6,082 nucleotides of DNA from Dehalococcoidia bacterium (lineage in GTDB: Bacteria > Chloroflexota > Dehalococcoidia > Dehalococcoidales > RBG-16-60-22). The translations under genes and the position numbers were made by a program. Every line of letters starts with the position of its first letter. Position 1 is the stretch's first letter. This document shows, piece by piece, positions 1 to 5,902 of this stretch. A model generated the notes under the pieces. The model made no database searches. It saw only the letters and a list, made by a program, of their open reading frames with translations, and had not been told where the DNA came from. The DNA is taken from contig JABMRL010000246.1 in assembly GCA_013202615.1 (NCBI GenBank), positions 1 to 6,082 of the forward strand, in the 5' to 3' direction.

Positions 1-65
1 CAGCTTTCAATCCGCTCCGGGTCGATGACATCGCAGTTTTTCAGTACTATTCGCTGCTGCGGCAC
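1..65 (-). CDS. nuoF: NADH dehydrogenase/diaphorase flavoprotein subunit NuoF/HoxF-like, 5' end only
   Basis: Only the first 21 codons are inside the window; the gene continues past the left edge. The translation from a GTG at 65-63 begins MPQQRIVLKNCDVIDPERIE, which resembles the N-terminus of NuoF-like proteins from anaerobes (a short beta strand with an 'LKN..VIDPE' turn). The start is well set by an AGGAGG at 78-73, seven bases upstream. The gene begins 16 bases after the nuoE stop, as expected for the NuoE-NuoF pair. In this family the subunit binds FMN and NAD(H) and a [4Fe-4S] cluster, and receives or donates electrons through NuoE and the HoxU/NuoG-like subunit. None of those motifs is visible here, so the call rests on the N-terminal sequence plus the position directly after nuoE. 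Confidence 0.8.
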   Translation of the reverse strand, partial: MPQQRIVLKNCDVIDPERIES

Positions 66-72
66 GCGCCAG

Positions 73-78
73 CCTCCT
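73..78 (-). promoter_or_regulatory. Strong ribosome binding site of nuoF
   Basis: AGGAGG on the minus strand, seven bases before the GTG start at 65. It sets the nuoF start and lies in the 16-base gap after the nuoE stop. Confidence 0.8.
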
Positions 79-81
79 GAA

Positions 82-522
82 CTATTTGTAAGCTCCTAAA
101 ATTTGCTTTATCTTCTCCGGCGTTAAATCAACGTGAGGGTCCCGATTGATGAGCATGGCCGGGGCATGGTCACAGAGGCCGATGCAGTTGGCCAGCTCGA
201 ACGTGAACCGACCGTCGGGCGTCGTCTCACCAGGGCCAATGTCAAGTTCTTTCTCCACCGCTTCCATAATCATTTCCGCACTCTTGAGGTAGCAGGGCAG
301 GCTCCGACAGACCCGGATAACATTCCTGCCCAGCGGCTTCGTGGAAAGAAATGAATAGAAGCTGGCGACCCCGTAGACTTCATGGATTGGTATAGCCAGC
401 GATTCAGCCAGCTCAGCGATAGCCTCTTCCGGCACGTGGCCATAACGGCGCTGCACCTCTTTCAGGCGCTCCACAAGGTCGGCCCGGTCTTTGGGCGGTG
501 TTATGACTCCTTTTCCTGTCAT
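82..522 (-). CDS. nuoE: NADH dehydrogenase/hydrogenase [2Fe-2S] subunit NuoE/HoxE (24-kDa type)
   Basis: A 146-residue thioredoxin-like ferredoxin subunit of NADH-oxidising complexes. An N-terminal helical part (about residues 10-60, including 'YGHVPEEAI' and 'YGVASFYSF') is followed by the thioredoxin-like domain. The four [2Fe-2S] ligands are all present: C72 and C77 (CRSLPC), C113 and C117 (CIGLC), the C-x4-C ... C-x3-C spacing of the family. It is slightly shorter than typical NuoE/HoxE (about 150-180 residues), mostly at the N-terminus. The ATG at 522 has GGAG eight bases upstream. The gene starts 18 bases after the stop of the HoxU-like gene and is followed 16 bases later by nuoF, so the three are almost certainly co-transcribed. 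In the family it carries a low-potential cluster next to the FMN of NuoF. Whether it serves complex I, a hydrogenase or a formate dehydrogenase cannot be told from this window. Confidence 0.93.
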   Translation of the reverse strand: MTGKGVITPPKDRADLVERLKEVQRRYGHVPEEAIAELAESLAIPIHEVYGVASFYSFLSTKPLGRNVIRVCRSLPCYLKSAEMIMEAVEKELDIGPGETTPDGRFTFELANCIGLCDHAPAMLINRDPHVDLTPEKIKQILGAYK

Positions 523-540
523 TTCACCATCTCCGATAGC

Positions 541-1221
541 TCAGCCCTTAATAATAAGCGCTCTATCCGCCCTCTCCTCTCCCGTTTTCCTCACCTTCTG
601 CAATGCCCCCGATGGGCATATCTCGATACAGGCATCACAGTTCTCGCCGGATTCGCTGCCCAGCGGCTGGTCATGGCCATGAACCACCTTGCTGTCAAAA
701 CCACGATATGCCATGCCGAAAAGCGGCTCACCACCCGGGCTCTTGCAGGCAACAACGCACCGCCGGCACTGCACGCACTTGGACATATCGCGGAGCATCC
801 CTGAGTTCTCATCCTCGACCGGATAGTAGTGTTTCCGGGTTCTGAAGCGCGGCAGCCCTATTTCCAGGTCAGCGGCAATCCGTCGCAGCTCACAGATATT
901 GGCCTTGTCACAAACCAGGCAGGCATCAGGGTGGCTGGCCAGCATCAGCTCGACCAGCACCTTCCGCGTGGCAATCACCTTTGGTGAATGGGTCTGTACG
1001 ACCATGCCTTCGGCAACCGGGGTATGGCAGGAGCCGACCAGCGTCCGGGAGCCTTCCACCTCAACAACGCAAAGTCGGCAGGCCCCGATGGGCGGCAGGT
1101 CCGGGATATGACACAGGGTTGGAATATCAATGCCGTTTTCCCCGGCCACCTCCAGGATGGTCATGCCGGGACGGCCGCTCACCTCTTTGTCATTTATGGT
1201 CAGGTTTATCTTTTTCTCCAC
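541..1221 (-). CDS. hoxU: HoxU/NuoG-N-terminal-like iron-sulfur subunit (2Fe-2S plus 4Fe-4S)
   Basis: A 226-residue electron-transfer protein matching the small diaphorase subunit HoxU or the N-terminal third of NuoG; it lacks the molybdopterin-like domain of full NuoG. Visible cluster sites: a plant-type [2Fe-2S] site (C37, C48, C51, C65); a His-Cys3 [4Fe-4S] site (H97, C101, C104, C110, pattern HxxxCxxCx5C); and a paired ferredoxin-like region with C149, C152, C155, C159 and then C195, C198, C202-Pro. The second motif of that pair has Gly192 (GGC, 648-646) where HoxU and [FeFe]-hydrogenase relatives carry the first Cys. The start is GTG: an in-frame TAA lies five codons upstream and no other start codon falls between. 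The ribosome binding site is weak (AGG six bases upstream). It is the first gene of a leftward operon with nuoE and nuoF. HoxU or a short NuoG-like subunit of a formate dehydrogenase or hydrogenase are both possible; the gene symbol is by resemblance. Confidence 0.85.
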   Translation of the reverse strand: MEKKINLTINDKEVSGRPGMTILEVAGENGIDIPTLCHIPDLPPIGACRLCVVEVEGSRTLVGSCHTPVAEGMVVQTHSPKVIATRKVLVELMLASHPDACLVCDKANICELRRIAADLEIGLPRFRTRKHYYPVEDENSGMLRDMSKCVQCRRCVVACKSPGGEPLFGMAYRGFDSKVVHGHDQPLGSESGENCDACIEICPSGALQKVRKTGEERADRALIIKG

Positions 1222-1255
1222 CTTGAACCTGTACGGTTATTTATTTCAACATTCC

Positions 1256-1277
1256 GGGGCGCACACAAATAAGCCCC
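1256..1277. other. GC-rich inverted repeat in the leader of the HoxU-like gene
   Basis: GGGGC (1256-1260) and GCCCC (1273-1277) form a 5-bp stem around a 12-base AT-rich loop, with additional C residues on the right side. If transcription of the leftward operon starts near 1292, this would be a hairpin in its 5' leader; it could equally be a protein binding site. There is no U-run after it on either strand, so a terminator is unlikely. Short stem, low confidence. Confidence 0.3.
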
Positions 1278-1285
1278 CCGTATTC

Positions 1286-1304
1286 TATAATGATAACTAT
1301 TATG
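1286..1304. promoter_or_regulatory. Symmetric -10-like boxes in the divergent promoter region
   Basis: The plus strand reads TATAAT at 1286-1291, a perfect sigma-70 -10 consensus, and the minus strand reads CATAAT at 1304-1299. They form an imperfect dyad with arms ATAAT/ATTAT separated by seven bases. The site lies in the only intergenic gap between the leftward hoxU-nuoE-nuoF operon and rightward surE. No good -35 is seen 17 bases upstream of the plus-strand box (1263-1268). The dyad could be a shared promoter core, an operator, or chance in AT-rich DNA. Confidence 0.35.
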
Positions 1305-1330
1305 CTACCACAGAGCTATTTCGTCCACAA
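1302..1330 (-). promoter_or_regulatory. Candidate promoter of the leftward diaphorase operon
   Basis: On the minus strand TTGTGG (1330-1325) is followed after exactly 17 bases by TAGCAT (1307-1302), preceded by TGG, which gives an extended -10 form (TGnTAGCAT). The matches are partial (three of six and four of six). It would give a leader of about 70 bases before the GTG at 1221. Alternative: the CATAAT at 1304-1299. Confidence 0.25.
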
Positions 1331-1386
1331 GTCCCTGCGGGAAAAACGCTGTTACGCTCGACCGTTTGCCGTTGAATTTCCCACTG

Positions 1387-1395
1387 TGATAAACT
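1387..1395 (+). promoter_or_regulatory. Candidate extended -10 box immediately upstream of surE
   Basis: TGATAAACT fits the extended -10 form TGnTAnACT, 15 bases before the surE ATG. A start site about seven bases downstream would leave a leader of under ten bases, which would suit the lack of a ribosome binding site before surE. A TTGAAT at 1372-1377 is too close (12 bases) to act as a standard -35. Speculative. Confidence 0.2.
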
Positions 1396-1409
1396 CTTAA
1401 TGATCCCCC

Positions 1410-2195
1410 ATGAAGATTCTGGTAACCAATGACGATGGTATTTCCGCCGATGGCCTGTGGATACTGGTACGGGAACTGACCAGCATCGCTGAGGTGGTGG
1501 TCGTGGCGCCGGATAGAGAACAGAGTGCCAGCGGTACCGCGGTGACGCTCTGGGAACCGCTGCGGATAAGGCAGGTAAAGCCGGTGGTTCAGGGCGTTGA
1601 AGCGTACGCCGTGGAAGGTACGCCATCAGACAGCGTCCTGCTGGCGCTGGGCAGCCTGGTAAAAAGCAAAATCGACCTCGTTATTTCGGGGATTAACTGG
1701 GGGCTGAACCTGGGGGATGATATTTACATCTCGGGAACGGTGAGCGCGGCTCTTCAGGGTTATCTGCACGGCTACCCGGCACTCGCTGTCTCCACCGAAC
1801 GAGATAGTAAGCTCGGTTTTCAGATAGCGGCCAGGCTGGCCACCCTGCTGGCGGGACGAATGAACGCCAGTCCGCCGCCCAATAATCTATTTCTCAACAT
1901 CAACGTGCCCAATGCACCGCTGGATAAAATCGGCCGCATCCAGGTCACTGAACTGGCCAACGAGAGCCATATCAACACCGTCACCGAGGGAAATGACGGC
2001 AAGCGGAATTACTACTGGCTGGTGCGGCAGCGCAAGGACGGCAGCCAGGCCCGGAAAACGGATGTCTGGGCAGTGGACCACGGCAATATATCAATAACCC
2101 CCCTTTTCACCCGCCTGCCCGCTAGAAAACTGTCCGGGATGCTGGATAAACTCTGTTCCGGTTTGCTTGAAGAATTAACCGGGTCCGCCGCGTAA
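1410..2195 (+). CDS. surE: 5'/3'-nucleotidase SurE
   Basis: SurE is a metal-dependent phosphatase that dephosphorylates nucleoside 5'- and 3'-monophosphates (and short polyphosphates in some species), in the cytoplasm as a dimer or tetramer. The 261-residue protein has the usual family length. The N-terminus MKILVTNDDGI carries the metal ligands D8 and D9; APDREQSASG follows with S39; and SGINWGLNLG holds N96, completing the D-D-S-N metal site. EGTPSDSVLLAL (69-80) and the ISGTVSAALQG segment (107-117) are also family-typical. The ATG is certain because the catalytic motif begins at residue 1, yet the bases before it (ATGATCCCCC) contain no Shine-Dalgarno sequence. It is divergent from the diaphorase operon and ends seven bases before acpS, so the two form an operon. 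The final residues after about 240 are less conserved. Confidence 0.97.
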   Translation: MKILVTNDDGISADGLWILVRELTSIAEVVVVAPDREQSASGTAVTLWEPLRIRQVKPVVQGVEAYAVEGTPSDSVLLALGSLVKSKIDLVISGINWGLNLGDDIYISGTVSAALQGYLHGYPALAVSTERDSKLGFQIAARLATLLAGRMNASPPPNNLFLNINVPNAPLDKIGRIQVTELANESHINTVTEGNDGKRNYYWLVRQRKDGSQARKTDVWAVDHGNISITPLFTRLPARKLSGMLDKLCSGLLEELTGSAA

Positions 2196-2202
2196 GGATA
2201 CC

Positions 2203-2598
2203 ATGTCGCATTATATTGGCGTCGATATCATCGAAATAGGGCGGATTAAAGAGGCGGTAGAGAGCTGGGGAGAGAGGTTTCTAAGACGCGTCTACACCGA
2301 ATCAGAGCTGGCGGCGTACCGCCATAAGCCGTCGTCGCTGGCGGCCCGCTTTGCCTGCAAGGAAGCGGTCATGAAGCTCCTGGGTACAGGCAGAATGGGC
2401 ATAAACTGGCGGGAAATCGAAACCCTTTCCCATACCAGCGGCCAGCCGCGGGTCAACCTCCACGGAAAGGCACAGGTTAAAGCGAATGAGATGGGTATAA
2501 AGGCGATTGCCGTCAGCCTTTCTCATTCCAAAGAATATGCCATCGCCTACGTCAGTGCCGTCTCGGAGATAAATCGTTCGGAAAAATCAGACGACTAA
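2203..2598 (+). CDS. acpS: Holo-[acyl-carrier-protein] synthase AcpS
   Basis: AcpS transfers the 4'-phosphopantetheine arm of coenzyme A to a serine of apo-acyl carrier protein, activating it for fatty acid synthesis. The 131-residue protein is the normal size for a bacterial AcpS trimer subunit. Signature motifs are present: GVDIIEIGRI (6-15, with metal ligand D8), ARFACKEAVMKLLGTG (48-63, with ligand E54 after K53), and VSLSHSKEYA (104-113, with H108) near the C-terminus. The last ten or so residues are a polar tail without conserved features. The ATG is preceded by AAGGA at 2194-2198, which overlaps the surE stop codon (TAAGGA), so translation is probably coupled to surE. The next gene starts 18 bases downstream in the same reading frame. 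Confidence 0.96.
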   Translation: MSHYIGVDIIEIGRIKEAVESWGERFLRRVYTESELAAYRHKPSSLAARFACKEAVMKLLGTGRMGINWREIETLSHTSGQPRVNLHGKAQVKANEMGIKAIAVSLSHSKEYAIAYVSAVSEINRSEKSDD

Positions 2599-2616
2599 TC
2601 AGAAAGAAACGTACTA

Positions 2617-3891
2617 TTGAGCGATACAGAAAAAACACAGCCCATTAGAAAACCCGGAATTTTCTATGGCTACTGGATGATTGCCATTGCGGTACTTTCC
2701 CTTGGCCTTTTTTCTGGCAGCGGTGTCGGCGCTTTCAGCCTTTTTGTCACTAATCTGCAAACCGCGTTTGGCTGGGGCCGGGGGGAAATCATGCTTGCTT
2801 TCACCATTTACTACCTGCTTACCGGCCTCGCCGCGCCACTGGTCGGCTGGCTGGTTGACCGCTATGGAGTAAGGGGGGTTATCGCGGGCGGCTCTCTGAT
2901 TGCCGGCCTGGGTTTTCTATCACTATACTCCTTGCAGGGCCTGTGGCACTTTTATCTCGCCTACTTTTTTATCGGTATCGGCCATGCCGCCATCGGCCAG
3001 GTTTCGGTCAGCACCATGGTCTCTAACTGGTTCGTGAAGCGCCGCGGCACCGCCATTGGCATCATGTCCACCGGCATCGGCCTCGGTATACTGGTACTGG
3101 CTCCGCTTATCGGGAGCTTTCTCATTCCCACCTTTGGCTGGAATATATCTTATGCCGCTCTGGGCCTGCTCAACATGTCTCTCATTCCGCTCGCTATATT
3201 CGTAGCCAGAACAAAACCGTCAGATATGGGGCTCAACCCTGATGGAGTTGTCTACGACAAGAGCCTTACCGAACTGGAAGCTTCACGTATGGCCACCAGC
3301 GGGCTCAGCCTGAAAATGGCGCTGGGCACTTCCGCGTTCTGGTTTTTATGCATTGCCTTCTTATTCAATGGCTTCAGCGCCATGGGTGTTATCCAGAACC
3401 AGGTGCCTCACCTCCAGGATAAAGGATTCTCCCTGATATTAGCCTCCAGTGCGGTTACCGGTCTTGGTCTGGGAAGCGCCATTGGTAAATTCTTCTTCGG
3501 CTGGCTCTGCGATATAATTAAGGCCAAGCAGGCCTGCGCCATCAGCCTCGTGCTCTTGGTTATCGCCACCATTGCCCTCATATTGATAAAGCCGGGAACA
3601 CCTATGGCGATAATCTGGCTCTACGCGATTGTTCTCGGGCTGGGGTCCGGGGGCTGGCTGCCCACCATGGCCATGATGGTCAACCGCAACTTCGGCCCGG
3701 CTTCCTATGGCGCCATCTTCGGCATGATATCTCTGGCCCAGGCCATTGGCGTTGCCGCCGGCCCTCTGTTCGGGGGATATATGTATGACACCATGAATAC
3801 CTACCACTGGGCATTCATCATCATGGTGTCTCTGTACGCCATAGCCATCCCCGCTGTTCTGGCGGTGCGCCGGCCAAAATCACTGGTCTGA
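2617..3891 (+). CDS. MFS transporter, OFA/monocarboxylate-carrier-like
   Basis: A 424-residue inner-membrane carrier of the major facilitator superfamily with about 12 predicted membrane segments in two halves of six: roughly 17-43, 57-79, 87-107, 109-130, 145-168 and 174-197, a cytoplasmic loop 198-232, then 236-258, 271-293, 303-324, 329-352, 363-388 and 396-416. Motif A is clear after helix 2 (GWLVDRYGVRG, 77-87), with a weaker copy after helix 8 (GWLCDIIKAK, 295-304). The N-terminal FYGYWMIAIAVLS and the helix 1 region resemble the oxalate/formate antiporter and MCT-like group, whose substrates are often small carboxylates; the real substrate cannot be read from sequence. The start is TTG: the only start codon between the in-frame acpS stop and helix 1, with a weak GAAAG upstream. 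The next in-frame ATG (2677) would cut into helix 1. It is likely transcribed with surE-acpS. Confidence 0.9.
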   Translation: MSDTEKTQPIRKPGIFYGYWMIAIAVLSLGLFSGSGVGAFSLFVTNLQTAFGWGRGEIMLAFTIYYLLTGLAAPLVGWLVDRYGVRGVIAGGSLIAGLGFLSLYSLQGLWHFYLAYFFIGIGHAAIGQVSVSTMVSNWFVKRRGTAIGIMSTGIGLGILVLAPLIGSFLIPTFGWNISYAALGLLNMSLIPLAIFVARTKPSDMGLNPDGVVYDKSLTELEASRMATSGLSLKMALGTSAFWFLCIAFLFNGFSAMGVIQNQVPHLQDKGFSLILASSAVTGLGLGSAIGKFFFGWLCDIIKAKQACAISLVLLVIATIALILIKPGTPMAIIWLYAIVLGLGSGGWLPTMAMMVNRNFGPASYGAIFGMISLAQAIGVAAGPLFGGYMYDTMNTYHWAFIIMVSLYAIAIPAVLAVRRPKSLV

Positions 3892-3985
3892 GTATTCCAG
3901 CACAAGGCCCTGGATAATGGACGCCTTCAGGCTGACCTGTCGGATAGTGTTAAATAAACGGTCAATTAATGATAAGATAATATAA
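3892..3985. other. 94-base intergenic gap between the MFS gene and the DUF1648 gene
   Basis: The first half is GC-balanced without a clear hairpin followed by a T-run, so no terminator is called. The second half (about 3948-3985) becomes very AT-rich and probably holds a promoter for the downstream gene. No small ORF or RNA gene is apparent. Confidence 0.5.
3976..3981 (+). promoter_or_regulatory. Candidate -10 box upstream of the DUF1648 gene
   Basis: GATAAT (five of six to consensus) lies in the AT-rich run before 3986. The best -35-like match, TTAAAT at 3950-3955, is 20 bases away, so spacing is poor. A start site near 3988 would place the first ATGs at the very 5' end of the message and favour initiation at the ATG at 4010, which has a GGAG upstream. 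Confidence 0.25.
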
Positions 3986-4462
3986 ATGATGCGCTTCCGG
4001 TGGAGACATATGGCACTTCCCCTCACCTTCCTGCTCCTGTCCGTTGGCCTCGCCGTTTATTTTTACCCCCGACTTCCCGGTGAGGTAGCCTATCATTTCC
4101 AGGACGGCCTGCCCGACCGGTGGCTGAGCCGCGGCGCCACCACCGCCTGGCTGCTGGTACCGCAGTTCCTGCTGGCCGGACTGAGTGCCGCGGTTGTTCT
4201 GGGCATAATCAGGCTGGGAAACCGCTTCCAGTCGACGGCAAACAAACGCACCGAGACGACGCTCCTGCTCATGGGCAACATGGTCGCCCTGCCGCAGCTT
4301 GTTCTCACCTTTGCAATACTGGCCATTTTCAGCTACAATTCGTACGGGATACACCTCATGCCTTTATGGATATTCGCCGTGATTGTCATGGGCCTCGGAG
4401 GTATCATCCTGGGAGCAGTCTTCTTCCTCGCCATACAGCAGGCCCTGACAAGGAAGCTATAA
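3986..4462 (+). CDS. Small membrane protein with DUF1648 domain
   Basis: A 158-residue integral membrane protein of unknown function with four predicted helices: about 9-27, 52-75, 93-117 and 125-151. After helix 1 comes the DUF1648 signature: a YPRLPGEVAYHF stretch (27-38, with Pro31 and His37) followed by GLPDRW (41-46). DUF1648 is found at the N-terminus of SdpI-like immunity/permease proteins and in small stand-alone membrane proteins; this one has only the first unit and no clear SdpI C-terminal domain. The start is uncertain. ATGs at 3986 and 3989 have no ribosome binding site but add a basic MMRFRWRH segment that fits a cytoplasmic N-terminus; ATG 4010 (residue 9) has GGTGGAG four bases upstream. 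The gene precedes glyS by 33 bases on the same strand, which may mean co-transcription without a shared function. Confidence 0.8.
   Translation: MMRFRWRHMALPLTFLLLSVGLAVYFYPRLPGEVAYHFQDGLPDRWLSRGATTAWLLVPQFLLAGLSAAVVLGIIRLGNRFQSTANKRTETTLLLMGNMVALPQLVLTFAILAIFSYNSYGIHLMPLWIFAVIVMGLGGIILGAVFFLAIQQALTRKL
4002..4005 (+). promoter_or_regulatory. Possible ribosome binding site for an internal start of the DUF1648 gene
   Basis: GGAG (within GGTGGAG) stands four bases before the in-frame ATG at 4010. It is the only Shine-Dalgarno-like sequence near the 5' end of this gene, and raises the possibility that the true protein is 150 residues. The spacing is shorter than ideal. Confidence 0.35.
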
Positions 4463-4495
4463 TTACCATACAGCATACATTAAGAGGTACTCGTA

Positions 4496-5866
4496 ATGAC
4501 GGAAAAAACACCGGGCGGCGTCACCATGGAAAAGCTCGTCTCGCTCAGCCAGCGGCGGGGATTCATCTTCCAGAGCAGTGAAATCTATGGAGGGCTATCA
4601 AGCTGCTGGGATTACGGGCCTCTGGGGGTGGAGCTAAAGCGGAATGTGAAGCAGGCCTGGTGGCGTGCCGTGGTTCAGGGACGCGATGACATGGTGGGGC
4701 TGGACGCCAGCATCCTGATGCACCCCCAGACATGGGCGGCCAGCGGCCACCTGGAGCAGTTCACCGACCCACTGGTGGAGTGCAAGAGCTGCCATCGGAG
4801 ATTCCGTACTGACGAAGTGTCGGACAACAACTGCCCCTCCTGCGGTGGCGAACTGACCGAACCTCGCCTGTTTAACCTGATGTTCAAGACCTTCATGGGG
4901 CCTGTGGAGGAGGACGCCAGCGTGGTCTACCTGCGACCGGAGACCGCCCAGGGTATCTTCGTCAATTTTCAGAACGTGCTCAACACAACGCGGAGGCGAC
5001 TGCCTTTCGGCATCGCTCAGCTGGGAAAAGCCTTCCGCAACGAGATTACCACCGGCAACTTCATCTTCCGCAGTCGCGAGTTCGAGCAGATGGAAATCGA
5101 GTATTTCGTCCCGCCGGAGACGGCCGATAAATGGTTCGACTACTGGGTCGAGGAGAGGCGCCAGTGGTACCTGAACCTCGGCATCAGGGAGGATAACCTC
5201 CGCCTGCGCCCCCACGGGGAGGAAGAACTGGCCCACTATGCCAGGAAGTGCTACGACATCGACTATAACTTTCCCATGGGCTGGTCGGAGCTTGAAGGTG
5301 TCGCCAACCGCGGCGACTATGACCTGGCGCAGCACGCCAAGCACAGCGGCAAAGAGATGACCTATTTTGACGAGGATTCCGGCGAGCACATCATCCCTTA
5401 CATCATTGAGCCATCGGCAGGCGTGGACCGCTCCGTGCTGGCCTTCCTCTGCGACGCCTACGATGAGGAAATCGCCCAGGGCGAGCTGCGGGTGGTGCTC
5501 CATCTCCATCCCACCCTGGCGCCTTACAAGGTGTCGGTGCTGCCGCTGAGCAAGAAGGAGAACCTGGCGAAGGCGGCCAGAGAAGTCTACGACGACCTCC
5601 GCCAGTGCTGGATGGTCCATTACGATGATACCCAGAGCATCGGGCGGAGATACCGCCGCCAGGACGAGGTCGGCACTCCGTACTGCATAACCGTTGATTT
5701 CCAGTCGCTGGAGGACAACCAGGTTACCATCCGGGAGCGCGACAGCATGAACCAGATACGCGTACCCATCGCCACCCTCAAGGAAACGCTCGCGGCCAAG
5801 CTGGCCGGCGAGGACCTTTTTGTGCTGCCAGAGGGCGGCCAGATTTGGAAGGAGGGAGCAACATAG
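4496..5866 (+). CDS. glyS: Glycyl-tRNA synthetase, single-chain (alpha2) class II type
   Basis: It charges tRNA-Gly with glycine in the cytoplasm. The 456-residue length and architecture are those of the homodimeric class IIa enzyme (as in Thermus and eukaryotes), not the separate GlyQ/GlyS alpha2beta2 type. Landmarks: RRGFIFQSSEIYGG (20-33); a zinc-type pair CxxC...CxxC (C96, C99, C113, C116); YLRPETAQGIFVNF (145-158); motif 2 FRNEIT (180-185) with FRSREFEQMEIEYF (191-204); motif 3 EPSAGVDRSVLAFL (305-318); and an anticodon-binding domain from about 340 (HPTLAPYKVSVLPL) to 440. All key elements appear intact. The ATG at 4496 has GAGGT seven bases upstream; a second ATG at residue 11 (before EKLVSLSQRRGF) lacks one. 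No T-box leader is seen, and only 33 bases separate it from the DUF1648 gene. Confidence 0.97.
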   Translation: MTEKTPGGVTMEKLVSLSQRRGFIFQSSEIYGGLSSCWDYGPLGVELKRNVKQAWWRAVVQGRDDMVGLDASILMHPQTWAASGHLEQFTDPLVECKSCHRRFRTDEVSDNNCPSCGGELTEPRLFNLMFKTFMGPVEEDASVVYLRPETAQGIFVNFQNVLNTTRRRLPFGIAQLGKAFRNEITTGNFIFRSREFEQMEIEYFVPPETADKWFDYWVEERRQWYLNLGIREDNLRLRPHGEEELAHYARKCYDIDYNFPMGWSELEGVANRGDYDLAQHAKHSGKEMTYFDEDSGEHIIPYIIEPSAGVDRSVLAFLCDAYDEEIAQGELRVVLHLHPTLAPYKVSVLPLSKKENLAKAAREVYDDLRQCWMVHYDDTQSIGRRYRRQDEVGTPYCITVDFQSLEDNQVTIRERDSMNQIRVPIATLKETLAAKLAGEDLFVLPEGGQIWKEGAT

Positions 5867-5872
5867 GTGTTT

Positions 5873-5893
5873 AAGAGGGGTGAAACCCCTCTT
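5873..5893. terminator. Strong hairpin just after glyS
   Basis: A perfect 9-bp stem, AAGAGGGGT (5873-5881) and ACCCCTCTT (5885-5893), with a GAA loop begins seven bases after the glyS stop. Position and stability suggest transcript 3'-end formation or protection, but the following CTAATTACTT is not a U-tract, so a classical intrinsic terminator is not proven. It may instead be the left half of a two-hairpin intergenic repeat together with the next feature. Confidence 0.45.
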
Positions 5894-5902
5894 CTAATTA
5901 CT

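Noticed and set aside
382..804. A 140-codon plus-strand frame across nuoE and the HoxU-like gene
   Set aside because: It overlaps two strongly supported minus-strand genes and the composition is not protein-like; it is an antisense shadow.
1332..1382. Possible structured leader of surE (TCCC/GGGA mini-hairpin and a GGGAAA...TTTCCC pair)
   Set aside because: The stems are four and six base pairs, the longer one is separated by 33 bases, and flanking bases do not extend the pairing; this is within chance.
1300..1626. A 108-codon minus-strand frame running into the divergent intergenic region
   Set aside because: Most of it is antisense to the conserved SurE N-terminus and it has no recognisable protein features.
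3439..3807. A 122-codon minus-strand frame inside the MFS gene
   Set aside because: It is antisense to membrane helices of a clear transporter; the polar, Gly/His/Gln-rich translation is the typical complement of hydrophobic codons.
3892..3960. Terminator after the MFS gene
   Set aside because: The only inverted repeats are 4-bp arms (such as CAGG-CTGA-CCTG) without a T-run.
4463..4495. A T-box or other tRNA-sensing leader before glyS
   Set aside because: Only 33 bases separate it from the previous gene, with no stem array, T-box sequence or terminator hairpin.
4120..4581. A 153-codon plus-strand frame overlapping the DUF1648 gene and the glyS start
   Set aside because: It overlaps the DUF1648 signature and the glyS 5' end in another frame, has low-complexity Arg/His/Pro-rich content and no domain.
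4634..5620. A 328-codon open frame on the minus strand inside glyS
   Set aside because: It lies fully antisense to a highly conserved synthetase, shows no recognisable domain, and is what GC-rich codon use produces opposite a real gene.
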